The notes below the pieces were generated by a model that saw nothing but the letters and a program-made list of their open reading frames with translations, did not search any database and was not told the DNA's origin. From Oribacterium sp. UBA5894 (GTDB lineage Bacteria > Bacillota > Clostridia > Lachnospirales > Lachnospiraceae): 9,353 bases of DNA. The DNA lies in the NCBI GenBank assembly GCA_002431355.1, contig DJEQ01000120.1:8083-17435 (forward strand), read 5' to 3'. The first letter of the stretch is position 1. Every line of letters begins with the position of its first letter. The position numbers and the translations under genes are program-made. Shown here piece by piece: positions 1 to 7,700 of this stretch.

Positions 1-85
1 TGCAGAGGGCCTAGTGCCTCTTAGGGTCCGATTTTAGGAGTTTCCGGCTCTGGAGTACTGGTTTCAGACCGCTGCCCTCCGTCCT
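1..85. repeat. Half of a dispersed palindromic repeat (element A, right arm)
   Basis: This stretch carries the block GAGGGCCTAGTG (5-16) followed by CTTAGGGTCCG (20-30), then TTTCCGG and GTACTGGTTTC. The same series of blocks is found on the opposite strand at 9241-9325 (element C), and the first two blocks recur at 4609-4633 (element B). Element B is a full palindrome, so this is probably the right arm of an element whose loop and left arm lie before position 1. It sits just downstream of the CPBP gene, which is transcribed toward it, so it could help end that transcript. No T-tract is visible on this side. The repeat relationship is read directly from the sequence; the terminator role is inference. 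Confidence 0.75.
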
Positions 86-108
86 CCGGACTCTTTTGAG
101 GCTGCAAT

Positions 109-981
109 TTACTCAACGATGCTGAGTGCCGTCAGCGCCACGAACAGCACGGTGACCACGATCACGGCGGGCGTTGTACACCAGAGCTTCAGCATCGCAG
201 GAAAGCTGTGCTCGCTTCGAAGGAAGCGGCGCAGCTTTTTTAAATGCGTGAAAAGCGTCACGACCACCGTCAGAAGCCCACCATAGATAAAGGCCATGTA
301 GAGAAGAGAAATCCCCGTGCTGCTCTTCCCATAATTATTAAAGAAGAGCGCGAAGGCGTTATTACTTAAGTGCATGAGAATCGCATACCCGAAGCCATAG
401 CGCTCACGGATCAGGGCGAGCAGCATGCCGACGAAAAGCGCCGTCAGGAACTGCATGAGATTTCCATGCATGAGGGCGAACAGAAGCGCACTGATGACGA
501 TGGCGAAGAGGCGACCATAGCGTCGAAGCACATTAAAGATGAGACCCCGGAAGAGACATTCCTCGACGAAGGGAGCGACGATCACAGCATAGAGAATCAT
601 GAAGAAGCCGGTCATCCGTCCACTTGCGACCTCCGTCGCATAGTCCATGGAAAAGCCCTGCTGATGAAGGAAGGCCTCAAGCGGAGACAGCAGGATCGAG
701 CTCAGGGCCTGGAGGCCATACACGAGAAGCAGGAGCCACCCATAGGTCCAGGGACGGAAGCGAGCATGCTGCGTTTTCGGTATTCCGTCGCCGCTGAGAA
801 GGAGGAGCATGAGCACAAGCCCGAAGAGACTCACGGTGATCATCGTGATATCCTCATGCTGATAGATCGGCCCGCCGTGCTGAATCAGCACCGTGCTGCC
901 GATCTGAAAGAGAAACTCATAGAGAAGAAGTGCGAGTGCCACCTTCGTAAAAGATGTCTTTGCTGGATATTGAAAATGCAT
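109..981 (-). CDS. CPBP family intramembrane glutamic endopeptidase (CAAX protease/Abi type)
   Basis: A 290-residue hydrophobic protein with about eight predicted membrane segments (roughly residues 13-33, 48-64, 78-100, 124-145, 158-192, 198-216, 224-247, 268-288). All three CPBP motifs are visible: EExxxR as E140-E141-C-L-F-R145, FxxxH as F168-A-L-M-H172, and HxxxN as H204-L-S-N-N208. In this family (Rce1-like) these residues form the active site inside the membrane. Bacterial members cleave membrane peptides or proteins, and some are linked to bacteriocin immunity or maturation, but the substrate here is unknown and no bacteriocin gene is visible nearby. The chosen ATG has a purine-rich ribosome binding site (GGAAGG on the minus strand, 987-992) 5 nt upstream. 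The gene is divergent from recJ and looks intact. The family call is firm; the biological role is open. Confidence 0.9.
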   Translation of the reverse strand: MHFQYPAKTSFTKVALALLLYEFLFQIGSTVLIQHGGPIYQHEDITMITVSLFGLVLMLLLLSGDGIPKTQHARFRPWTYGWLLLLVYGLQALSSILLSPLEAFLHQQGFSMDYATEVASGRMTGFFMILYAVIVAPFVEECLFRGLIFNVLRRYGRLFAIVISALLFALMHGNLMQFLTALFVGMLLALIRERYGFGYAILMHLSNNAFALFFNNYGKSSTGISLLYMAFIYGGLLTVVVTLFTHLKKLRRFLRSEHSFPAMLKLWCTTPAVIVVTVLFVALTALSIVE

Positions 982-983
982 GT

Positions 984-1070
984 CATCCTTCCTTTCGTCT
1001 TAGACCGGCCGAATTCCGTACGATCATGTCCGTTCCAAGGCGCCATCATTCCTTTCGTCTTGAGTCGGCC
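984..1070. repeat. Duplicated leader segment upstream of the CPBP gene
   Basis: Two imperfect copies of about 27 bp, 60 bp apart, start at 984 and 1044. Both contain TTCCTTTCGTCTT followed by a CGGCC block. Read in the direction of the CPBP gene (minus strand), each copy gives AAGACGAAAGGAA followed closely by an ATG. The inner copy supplies the ribosome binding site of the CPBP gene; the outer copy resembles a second, unused start region. This looks like the remnant of a local tandem duplication. No function for the outer copy can be shown. Confidence 0.5.
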
Positions 1071-1169
1071 TCTCCATGCGCGTATTGAGTGGAGGCAGGG
1101 CTGAACAGGGATCTCCGAGGGCTCCGCGTTGAGCACGCGATATTTCTTCCCGAAGAAGGCGCGCTTTTA

Positions 1170-1178
1170 TGCTATACT
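1170..1178 (+). promoter_or_regulatory. Extended -10 promoter candidate for recJ
   Basis: TGCTATACT matches the extended -10 consensus TGnTATAAT with one mismatch. No good -35 hexamer lies at normal spacing, which extended -10 promoters tolerate. Transcription would begin near 1185, giving a leader of about 36 nt before the recJ ATG. A small inverted repeat, TTCTTC-cc-GAAGAA (1145-1158), lies just upstream and could be an operator or chance. The recJ ribosome binding site AGAGGA (1209-1214) is 6 nt from the ATG. Confidence 0.5.
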
Positions 1179-1191
1179 GAATAAGTTCATT

Positions 1192-1197
1192 ATTATA
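1192..1197 (-). promoter_or_regulatory. Possible -10 box for the divergent CPBP gene
   Basis: The minus strand reads a perfect TATAAT here, about 210 nt upstream of the CPBP start. No convincing -35 hexamer occurs 16-18 nt upstream of it. If real, the CPBP and recJ promoters would overlap, and the CPBP leader would run through both copies of the duplicated segment. Confidence 0.2.
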
Positions 1198-1220
1198 CAC
1201 CAGATCCCAGAGGACAGTAC

Positions 1221-2966
1221 ATGAAAAAATGGTTTATCTATAATAAAAAGGCGGATTTCAAGGCGATTGCCGCGGCGCACCACATCGATCAGGTGACGGC
1301 CCGCATTCTCCGGAACCGGGAGATCAATTCGGATGCCCAGATCGAGCAGTACCTGCACGGCTCTCTGGAAGAGCTGCATTCGCCGCTGCTTCTTCCAGAT
1401 GCCATCCGCTGCATGAATCAGCTGAATCGCGCCATCCAGGACGGAAAGCGTATCCGCATCGTCGGAGATTATGATGTCGATGGCGTGTGCGCGACCTACA
1501 TTCTCTACACGGGACTTCAGCGCCTCGGCGCGAAGGTCGACTATGTGCTTCCGGACCGCATCAAGGATGGATATGGGATCAATGTTCACATCATTGATGA
1601 GGCGAAGGCGGATGGCATCGAGATCATCCTGACCTGCGACAATGGCATCAGTGCCATCGAGGAGCTCCGGCATGCACGGGATCTCGGTCTCACGGTGCTC
1701 GTGACGGATCACCACGACATCCGGCAACGGGACGATGAGGACTACGGCTGTGAGTCACGGGATATTTTACCACCGGCGAGCGCGGTGGTGGACGCGAAGC
1801 GAGAGGACAGCCGTTACCCCTTCACGGAAATCTGTGGTGCCGTGGTGGCATGGAAGCTCATTATCATGCTCTATGAGAACCGCGGACTTCCGAAGGAGGA
1901 CTACCTCGACTTCCTGGAATTTGCGGCGATTGCAACGATCTGTGATGTAGTAGCACTTCAGGATGAGAATCGAATCATCGTGAAGTTTGGACTCCAGCAG
2001 CTTCGACAGACAACGAATCCAGGCCTTCGGGCCCTCCTGGACGTCCAGGGGCTGCTCGAAAAGGACCACATCACCGCCTATCATATCGGCTACATCATCG
2101 GCCCCTGTATCAATGCCGGCGGCCGTCTCCGGAGTGCAGAGATCGCACTGTCGCTGTTCACCACGACGGACCCGTCAGAGGCCTTCCAGAAGGCCGTGAA
2201 GCTGAAGGAGCTGAATGATGTGCGGAAGGAGATGACGATCGAGGCCACCAAGCAGGCCTATGCGATGGTCGAACAGGACTATGCCGCCGATCCCGTCCTG
2301 GTTGTTTATCTCCCGACGCTTCATGAGAGCCTTGCCGGCATCGTGGCAGGACGTCTCCGCGAGAAGTATTATCGCCCATCCTTCGTGATCACGAACGCAG
2401 AGGACGCAGAAGACGGGACGCGGATGGCGAAGGGATCCGGGCGAAGCATTGACGCCTACCCGATGTCCGAACGCCTCGCCGAGGTGGCACCGCTCCTCAC
2501 GAAGTTTGGCGGTCATCCCCTCGCGGCCGGGTTCAGCCTGCCCCGCGAAAACATTGACCGCTTCCGTCGGGCCCTCAATGAAAAATGTACGCTCGTGTCC
2601 AGCGAGCTGGTGGATAAGCTCTGGATCGATGTGCCCATGCCGGTCAGCTATGTGACGGAGGAGCTGATCCGGGAGTTTGACCGTCTGGAGCCATTTGGAA
2701 AAGGCAATGAGAAGCCATGCTTCGCGGAAAAAAATCTTCGCATTCTGGAAGCCCGCGTGCTCGGAAAGGGACGAAACGTCGTGCGCCTGCAGCTTCTCTC
2801 CAGCCAGGGGACCTCGATCTCTGGCATTCTGTTCACGGATGGCGAGGCCTTTATGAAAGAAAAAGCTGCAAAATCTCTGATGGATGTAGTTTACTATCCA
2901 GAAGTGAATGAATATAATGGGATTAAAAATCTGCAGATCGTCATCGAGGATTATCAGCTGAGATAG
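1221..2966 (+). CDS. recJ: Single-stranded-DNA-specific exonuclease RecJ
   Basis: A 581-residue RecJ, within the usual bacterial length. RecJ degrades single-stranded DNA 5' to 3' in the cytoplasm, using metal ions, and serves RecF-pathway recombination and mismatch and base-excision repair. The DHH phosphoesterase motifs are present: DYDVDG at residues 83-88, a CDNG motif near 139-142, DHH at 163-165, and ATICD ending at D242. GPCINAGGR follows near 294-302. The DHHA1 domain carries GGHPLAAGF (about residues 433-441), and the C-terminal OB-fold region includes LEPFGKGNEKP. A short charged insertion follows DHH, before ILPPA. The start is supported by AGAGGA 6 nt upstream and the typical MKKWFI opening. 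The last 120 bases are visibly richer in A and T than the rest, which coincides with a candidate promoter for the next gene. The gene appears complete. Confidence 0.96.
   Translation: MKKWFIYNKKADFKAIAAAHHIDQVTARILRNREINSDAQIEQYLHGSLEELHSPLLLPDAIRCMNQLNRAIQDGKRIRIVGDYDVDGVCATYILYTGLQRLGAKVDYVLPDRIKDGYGINVHIIDEAKADGIEIILTCDNGISAIEELRHARDLGLTVLVTDHHDIRQRDDEDYGCESRDILPPASAVVDAKREDSRYPFTEICGAVVAWKLIIMLYENRGLPKEDYLDFLEFAAIATICDVVALQDENRIIVKFGLQQLRQTTNPGLRALLDVQGLLEKDHITAYHIGYIIGPCINAGGRLRSAEIALSLFTTTDPSEAFQKAVKLKELNDVRKEMTIEATKQAYAMVEQDYAADPVLVVYLPTLHESLAGIVAGRLREKYYRPSFVITNAEDAEDGTRMAKGSGRSIDAYPMSERLAEVAPLLTKFGGHPLAAGFSLPRENIDRFRRALNEKCTLVSSELVDKLWIDVPMPVSYVTEELIREFDRLEPFGKGNEKPCFAEKNLRILEARVLGKGRNVVRLQLLSSQGTSISGILFTDGEAFMKEKAAKSLMDVVYYPEVNEYNGIKNLQIVIEDYQLR
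2890..2918 (+). promoter_or_regulatory. Candidate internal promoter for glyA inside the recJ 3' end
   Basis: TTTACT (2890-2895) and a perfect TATAAT (2913-2918) are separated by exactly 17 bases, the ideal sigma-A arrangement (4/6 at -35, 6/6 at -10). It lies in the A/T-rich last part of recJ. A transcript starting near 2925 would have a leader of about 90 nt before glyA. This would allow glyA to be expressed at a higher level than recJ, as expected of a central metabolic gene. Confidence 0.45.
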
Positions 2967-2978
2967 GATCGCAGAGGC

Positions 2979-2993
2979 GCTGCCATCGGCAGC
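2979..2993 (+). other. Small hairpin in the recJ-glyA spacer
   Basis: GCTGCC-atc-GGCAGC forms a perfect 6-bp stem with a 3-nt loop. No T-run follows, so it is not a standard intrinsic terminator. It could be an RNA stabiliser or processing point between recJ and glyA. The glyA ribosome binding site AAGAGGAGG (3002-3010) lies 9 bases beyond it and is left free. Confidence 0.4.
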
Positions 2994-3016
2994 AACAGCA
3001 TAAGAGGAGGCAGATT

Positions 3017-4270
3017 ATGATCAAGGAAGTAATGGACTACATTGCACAGGCTGATCCGGAGATCGGTGCCGCGATTCTTCGCGAGTATGACCGCCAGATG
3101 CATAACATCGAGCTCATCGCGTCGGAGAACATCGTATCCGGTCCCGCCATGCTCGCCATGGGCACGGTGCTCACGAACAAGTACGCCGAGGGATATCCAG
3201 GAAAGCGCTACTACGGTGGCTGTGTCAATGTGGACGAAATCGAGACCATTGCGATCGAGCGGGCGAAGAAGCTGTTCGGCGCAGAATATGCGAATGTGCA
3301 GCCGCATTCTGGTGCCCAGGCGAATATGGCAGTAACCATGGCGGTCTGCGAGCCGGGTGACACCATCATGGGCATGTCCCTCGACGCCGGTGGACATCTG
3401 ACGCACGGTTCACCAGCGAACTTCTCTGGCCGCTTCTTTAATGTTGTGCCTTATGGGATCAATGCCGACGGCTTCATCGATTATGACGAGGTGGAGGCAC
3501 TGGCCATGAAGCATCATCCAAAGATGATCATCGCCGGTGCATCGGCATATCCTCGGATCATTGACTTTAAGCGCTTCCGTGAAATCGCCGATAAGTGTGG
3601 CGCGGTGCTCTGGGTGGATATGGCGCACATTGCCGGCCTCGTTGCAGCGGGACTGCACCCATCTCCAGTGCCATATGCGGACATCGTTACCACAACGACC
3701 CATAAGACCCTTCGTGGACCACGTGGCGGTCTCATCCTTGCAAGCGCCGAGGCGGCCGATCGCTTTAAGCTGAACAAGAACGTCTTCCCAGGCAGCCAGG
3801 GCGGCCCACTCGAGCACGTCATCGCCGGAAAGGCCATCTGCTTCGGAGAGGCAATGAAGCCAGAGTTTAAGACCTACCAGCAGCAGATCGTGAAGAACTG
3901 TAAGGCACTCGCCGACGCCATGATGCAGAAGGGCTTCAAGCTCGTTTCCGGCGGCACCGACAACCACCTGATGCTCGTAGACCTCACGAACATTCCAGAC
4001 CTTACCGGCAAGGTACTGCAGAATAACTGCGATGAGGTGCATATCACCCTGAACCGGAACGCCATTCCAAACGACCCACGTTCCCCATTCGTGACCTCCG
4101 GCGTCCGCATCGGTACCGCAGCCGTCACAACCCGTGGCTTCAAGGAGGCCGACATGGCACCAATCGCCGACTGCATCTGGAATGTCGCGACGAACTTCGA
4201 AGCGACGAAGGACGACGTGACCGCCAAGGTACTCGAGCTCACAAAGGCACACCCGATCTACGAAGGCTAA
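3017..4270 (+). CDS. glyA: Serine hydroxymethyltransferase
   Basis: A 417-residue, full-length PLP enzyme that interconverts serine and glycine while loading a one-carbon unit on tetrahydrofolate; it is a cytoplasmic source of glycine and of C1 units for purine and thymidylate synthesis. Visible signatures: ELIASEN (about residues 32-38), KRYYGG (63-68), PHSGAQAN (96-103), the DMAH segment (201-204) that contacts the cofactor, and TTTTHKTLRGPRGG with the PLP lysine at K230. FPGSQGGP (257-264) is also typical. The end (LTKAHPIYEG) is the normal family terminus. A very strong ribosome binding site, AAGAGGAGG, lies 6 nt before the ATG. The gene follows recJ by 50 bp on the same strand and may also use a promoter inside recJ. 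Proline codon choice changes along the gene: mixed before residue 180, nearly all CCA after residue 213. Confidence 0.98.
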   Translation: MIKEVMDYIAQADPEIGAAILREYDRQMHNIELIASENIVSGPAMLAMGTVLTNKYAEGYPGKRYYGGCVNVDEIETIAIERAKKLFGAEYANVQPHSGAQANMAVTMAVCEPGDTIMGMSLDAGGHLTHGSPANFSGRFFNVVPYGINADGFIDYDEVEALAMKHHPKMIIAGASAYPRIIDFKRFREIADKCGAVLWVDMAHIAGLVAAGLHPSPVPYADIVTTTTHKTLRGPRGGLILASAEAADRFKLNKNVFPGSQGGPLEHVIAGKAICFGEAMKPEFKTYQQQIVKNCKALADAMMQKGFKLVSGGTDNHLMLVDLTNIPDLTGKVLQNNCDEVHITLNRNAIPNDPRSPFVTSGVRIGTAAVTTRGFKEADMAPIADCIWNVATNFEATKDDVTAKVLELTKAHPIYEG

Positions 4271-4488
4271 GCAGAACCCCAGTGATCAGGCGAAAGCACT
4301 TGCTTTCCCAGATCAGCCCCGTCGCCCATGGTGCAGAACGGCCTGCAGCGGGTGAAAGTGCTTGCTTTCCCAGATCAGCCCCGTCGCTCATGGCGCAGAA
4401 CGGCCTGCAGCGGGTGAAAGTGCTCGCTTTCCCAGATCAGCCCCGTCGCCCATGGCGCAGAACGGCTCGTGGCGGGCGAAAGCGTTCC
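4271..4488. repeat. 62-bp tandem repeat array (three full units plus partial ends)
   Basis: Full units begin with GAAAG at 4292, 4354 and 4416, exactly 62 bp apart; a fourth start at 4478 is cut short. Units 1 and 2 differ at 4 of 62 positions; units 2 and 3 at 7, mostly in the last dozen bases. A decayed partial copy starts directly after the glyA stop codon, where GCAGAAC at 4271 is in register with 4333. Each unit opens with a short inverted repeat; in unit 1 it is perfect (GAAAGCA-ct-TGCTTTC). There are no spacers between units, so this is not CRISPR. The unit length is not a multiple of three, so a continuous repeat protein is unlikely. The end of the unit resembles, inverted, the sequence at 4671-4706. 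Confidence 0.9.
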
Positions 4489-4706
4489 CAAAGGAATTGC
4501 ACGAGGACGATAAAAATCAAAATACGGACCCTGTAGAATCACTTGGTACTTTTCCTTAGCCCCCCTGACAACGCGGAGTTCTCATCAAGAGAATCTCCGC
4601 GATTGCAGGGGGCCTAGTGATTCTTAGGGTCCGTTTTTTAGATTTTTACAACGCAGTGCAACTGACTGCAGGAACGCTTTCGCCCGCCTATAGGCCGTTC
4701 CACGCC
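4454..4706. repeat. Long imperfect palindrome (element B) between convergent genes
   Basis: The two halves of this region are inverted copies of each other, with arms of about 120-130 bases around a 5-nt loop, ATCAA (4584-4588). Moving outward, the paired blocks are: the apex stem CGCGGAG-TTCTC against GAGAATCTCCGCG; CCCCTG against CAGGGG; CGGACCCT (4525-4532) against AGGGTCCG (4626-4633); A/T-rich tracts (4511-4524 and 4634-4648); and a perfect 18-bp pair, GGCGGGCGAAAGCGTTCC (4471-4488) against its complement at 4671-4688. The outer end reaches 4706, right beside the TAA of the activase gene. The left arm has about 14 extra bases, roughly TGGTACTTTTCCTT, near 4544-4557. There is no transposase and no clear target duplication. 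Elements A and C share the central blocks. Confidence 0.88.
4525..4639 (+). terminator. Probable bidirectional intrinsic terminator in the palindrome core
   Basis: The stem closes with CGGACCCT...AGGGTCCG and is followed on the plus strand by six Ts (4634-4639) and then a further T-rich stretch. On the minus strand the same stem is followed by TATTTTGATTTTTA. glyA enters from the left and the activase gene from the right, so one structure could end both transcripts. The stem is far longer than a usual terminator. The function is inferred from structure and gene orientation. Confidence 0.6.
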
Positions 4707-7700
4707 TTATTCCGCCTTCAGATTGTTCTGCGCAACCGTCAGCATCAGCTTGATACGATTGAGCTGATTCACCTCGGAAGCACCCGGATCATAGTCCACG
4801 GCGATGATATTCGCCTCCGGATGATGCCGCTTCAGCTCCTTGATGACGCCCTTTCCGACGATATGGTTCGGAAGACAGCCAAACGGCTGCGTGCAGACGA
4901 TGTTCTGTACACCCTCGCCGATCAGCTCGAGCATTTCGCCCGTCAGGAACCAGCCCTCACCGGTCTGATTGCCGAGCGACACATAATCGCGTGCCATCTT
5001 CGCAAGCTCCCGGATCTCCCCCGGAGCCATGAAGCGCTCTGACTGTGCAAAGGCCTTCCGGGCCGTCTTCCGGAAAAATTCCAGCAGACTGATGGCAGCA
5101 TTGCACAGCGTCCGCCCCTTCCAGCCGGCACCCAGATTCTCATACTTGAAATTCTGGTTGTAGAAGCAGTAGAGCAGGAAGTCCATGAGATCCGGCATCA
5201 CCGCCTCCGCGCCCTCCCGTTCGAGCAGATCCACGATGTGGTTATTCGCGAGCGGCGAGAACTTGACGAGAATCTCACCCACGATGCCGACCTTCGGCTT
5301 TCGCAGACCCTCCTTCAGCGGAAGGACATCGAAATCATGGATGATGCCCCGCACGTTCCGTGAGAATTCACCCATGGACGAGCCCTTCTTCGAGAGCGAG
5401 GCAATGCAGGTCGTCCGCCACTTTGCGTGGAGAGCATTGGCTGCACCCGGGGTCGCCTCGTATGGACGCGTTGCGTACAGACAGCGCATGAAGATATCGC
5501 CATAAACGACCGCCTGCAGTGCCTTCGTGAGAAGTGGCAGCGTCAGCTTGAAGCCCGGTGTGGTTTCCATGCCATTCGCATTGAGCGAAATGACCGGAAT
5601 CTGCGCCATCCCGGCATGCTCGAGGGCACGACGGATGAAGCCAATGTAGTTGGACGCACGGCAGCCACCACCCGTCTGGGACATGATGACCGCGGTGTGA
5701 TTGAGGTCATACTTCCCGGAATTCAGGGCATCCATGATCTGCCCGACCACGATGATGGACGGATAGCAGGCATCATTGTTCACGTACTTGAGACCCGTGT
5801 CGATGGCCGTACGGTTGGCATTGTCAAGCACCTCGATGTTGTAGCCACAGGCACGTACTGCCGGGGCGATCAGCTCGAAGTGAATCGGCGACATCTGCGG
5901 GCAGAGGATGGTGTAGTGCTCCTTCCGCATCTCCTTCGTGAAGAGGGCACGATCATAGCTGGCGGAGTGCATTGTCCGTGTATAGTGCTGCTCCTCCCGG
6001 ACACGAATCGCCGCAATCAGCGAGCGGATACGGATGCGCGCGGCACCGAGGTTATTGACCTCATCGATCTTCAGCACGGTATAGATCTTATCCGAGCCGG
6101 TCAGAATATCCCGCACCTGATCCACCGTGACGGCATCGAGACCACAGCCGAAGGAGTTCAGCTGGATGAGATCGAGGTCGTCTCGCGTCTTTACAAAGGA
6201 GGCCGCGCGATAGAGACGGGTATGGTACATCCACTGGTCGGTGACGATGAGCGGACGCTCGATCTTCCCGAGCTGGGACACAGAGTCCTCGGTCAGCACG
6301 GCGAAGTTGTAGCTCGTAATGAGCTCCGGGATGCCGTGGTTGATCTCCGGGTCCACATGATACGGACGACCGGCGAGGACAATGCCGCGATGGCCGGTTT
6401 CCTTCATCCAGCGAAGGGTTTCCTCTCCCTTCTTTTCCATATCCTCATGTGCGCGCTGAAGCTCCATCCAGGCCTCGTGAGCGGCAGAACGAATCTCGGC
6501 TTCCGTGAAATTCCACTTCTTAAACTGTTCGCCGATCTTCTCCAGGGTGAGATCCCCCACTGGACGAATCGAATCCTCGATGCGATCCGGATGCACGAAG
6601 ACCTTGACGAGCTGATCGGTACAGATCTTTTCGTTTGTCAGTGCCAGGAACGGCTTCATGAAGAGGATCGATTCATTCTGCAGATCCTCGACATTGTTGA
6701 TGATATTCTCCGCGTAGGAGGTGACCATCGGGCAGTTGTAATGATTCCCTGCATCGGCCGTTTCATTCCGCTCATACGGAATGCATGGATACCAGATAAA
6801 CTTCTGACCATGCTTGATGAGCCACTCAATGTGTCCATGTGAGATCTTCGCCGGGTAGCACTCGGACTCCGAAGGAATCGTTTCGATCCCGAGCTCGTAG
6901 ATCTGACGCGTGCTGGCCGGAGAGAGCACGGTCCGGAACTTAAGCTCCCGGAAGAAGGTCGCCCAGAACGGATAGTTCTCATACATATTGAGCACGCGCG
7001 GGATACCGACCTCGCCACGCTCGGCGAGATCCGCTGGCAGCGGCTCATAGTCAAACATGCGCTTCATCTTATAGGCGAAAAGGTTCGGAATATCCGACTT
7101 CGCCTTGGCCTTTCCAAGTCCACGCTCGCAGCGGTTGCCGGAGATGAAGTTTCGACCGGCACCGAACTGATTGATGGTCAGAACGCAGTGGTTGTTGCAG
7201 CCCTGGCAGCGGGCCATGCGGGTGGTGTACTTCAGGCCAATGATGTCATCGATCGGCAGCATGCTGGTCTGCACACGACCATAGGCGGTCAATGCTTCCT
7301 TCTTCTCCTCGCCCGGCTTCATGCTCTTCAGCTTTTCATTTTTCAGCTGATAGCGCTCCCGTGCGATGAGAGCAGCACCGAAGGCACCCATGATGCCCGC
7401 GATATCCGGTCGCACGACGTGTGCACCGAGCAGATTTTCGAACGCACGCAGGACGGCATCATTATAGAAGGTACCACCCTGCACCACGATGTGCTGTCCG
7501 AGATCCTTTGCATCCGTCACCTTGATAACCTTGTAAAGCGCATTCTTGATGACGGAGTAGGCGAGACCCGCAGAAATGTCTGCGACGGTTGCGCCCTCCT
7601 TCTGCGCCTGCTTCACATTGGAGTTCATGAAGACGGTGCAGCGGGAGCCGAGATCGGTCGGATTTTTCGCATAGAGCGCCTCATGGGCGAAATCAATGAC

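Noticed and set aside
370..1104. 244-codon open frame on the plus strand over the CPBP gene
   Set aside because: The protein is low-complexity E, D, H and R-rich, as expected from the complement of a membrane protein gene; the minus-strand frame has all three CPBP motifs.
2979..2993. Intrinsic terminator between recJ and glyA
   Set aside because: The 6-bp GC stem is not followed by a T-run; the next bases are AACAGCATAAG and the glyA ribosome binding site.
2926..3016. Folate, ZTP or glycine riboswitch ahead of glyA
   Set aside because: Only about 90 nt are available, part of it recJ coding sequence, and I see none of the conserved core sequences; only a 6-bp hairpin is present.
3410..4252. 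280-codon open frame on the minus strand opposite glyA
   Set aside because: It lies fully antisense to a complete serine hydroxymethyltransferase and shows no recognisable family features.
4271..4488. CRISPR array
   Set aside because: The 62-bp units are contiguous without unique spacers, and no cas genes are in the window.
4282..4559. Two short open frames across the 62-bp tandem repeats
   Set aside because: The unit is not a multiple of three, so each copy is read in a different frame; no clear ribosome binding site is visible and the sequence is explained by non-coding repeats.
4454..4706. Miniature transposable element with target-site duplication
   Set aside because: The long inverted arms fit, but no flanking direct duplication is visible and the outer left end merges with a tandem array. 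It remains possible for the family as a whole but is not supported here.
5427..6842. 471-codon open frame on the plus strand opposite the activase gene
   Set aside because: It is antisense to a well-supported coding sequence with clear domains, is rich in charged residues without recognisable motifs, and lacks a convincing ribosome binding site. It is a composition shadow.
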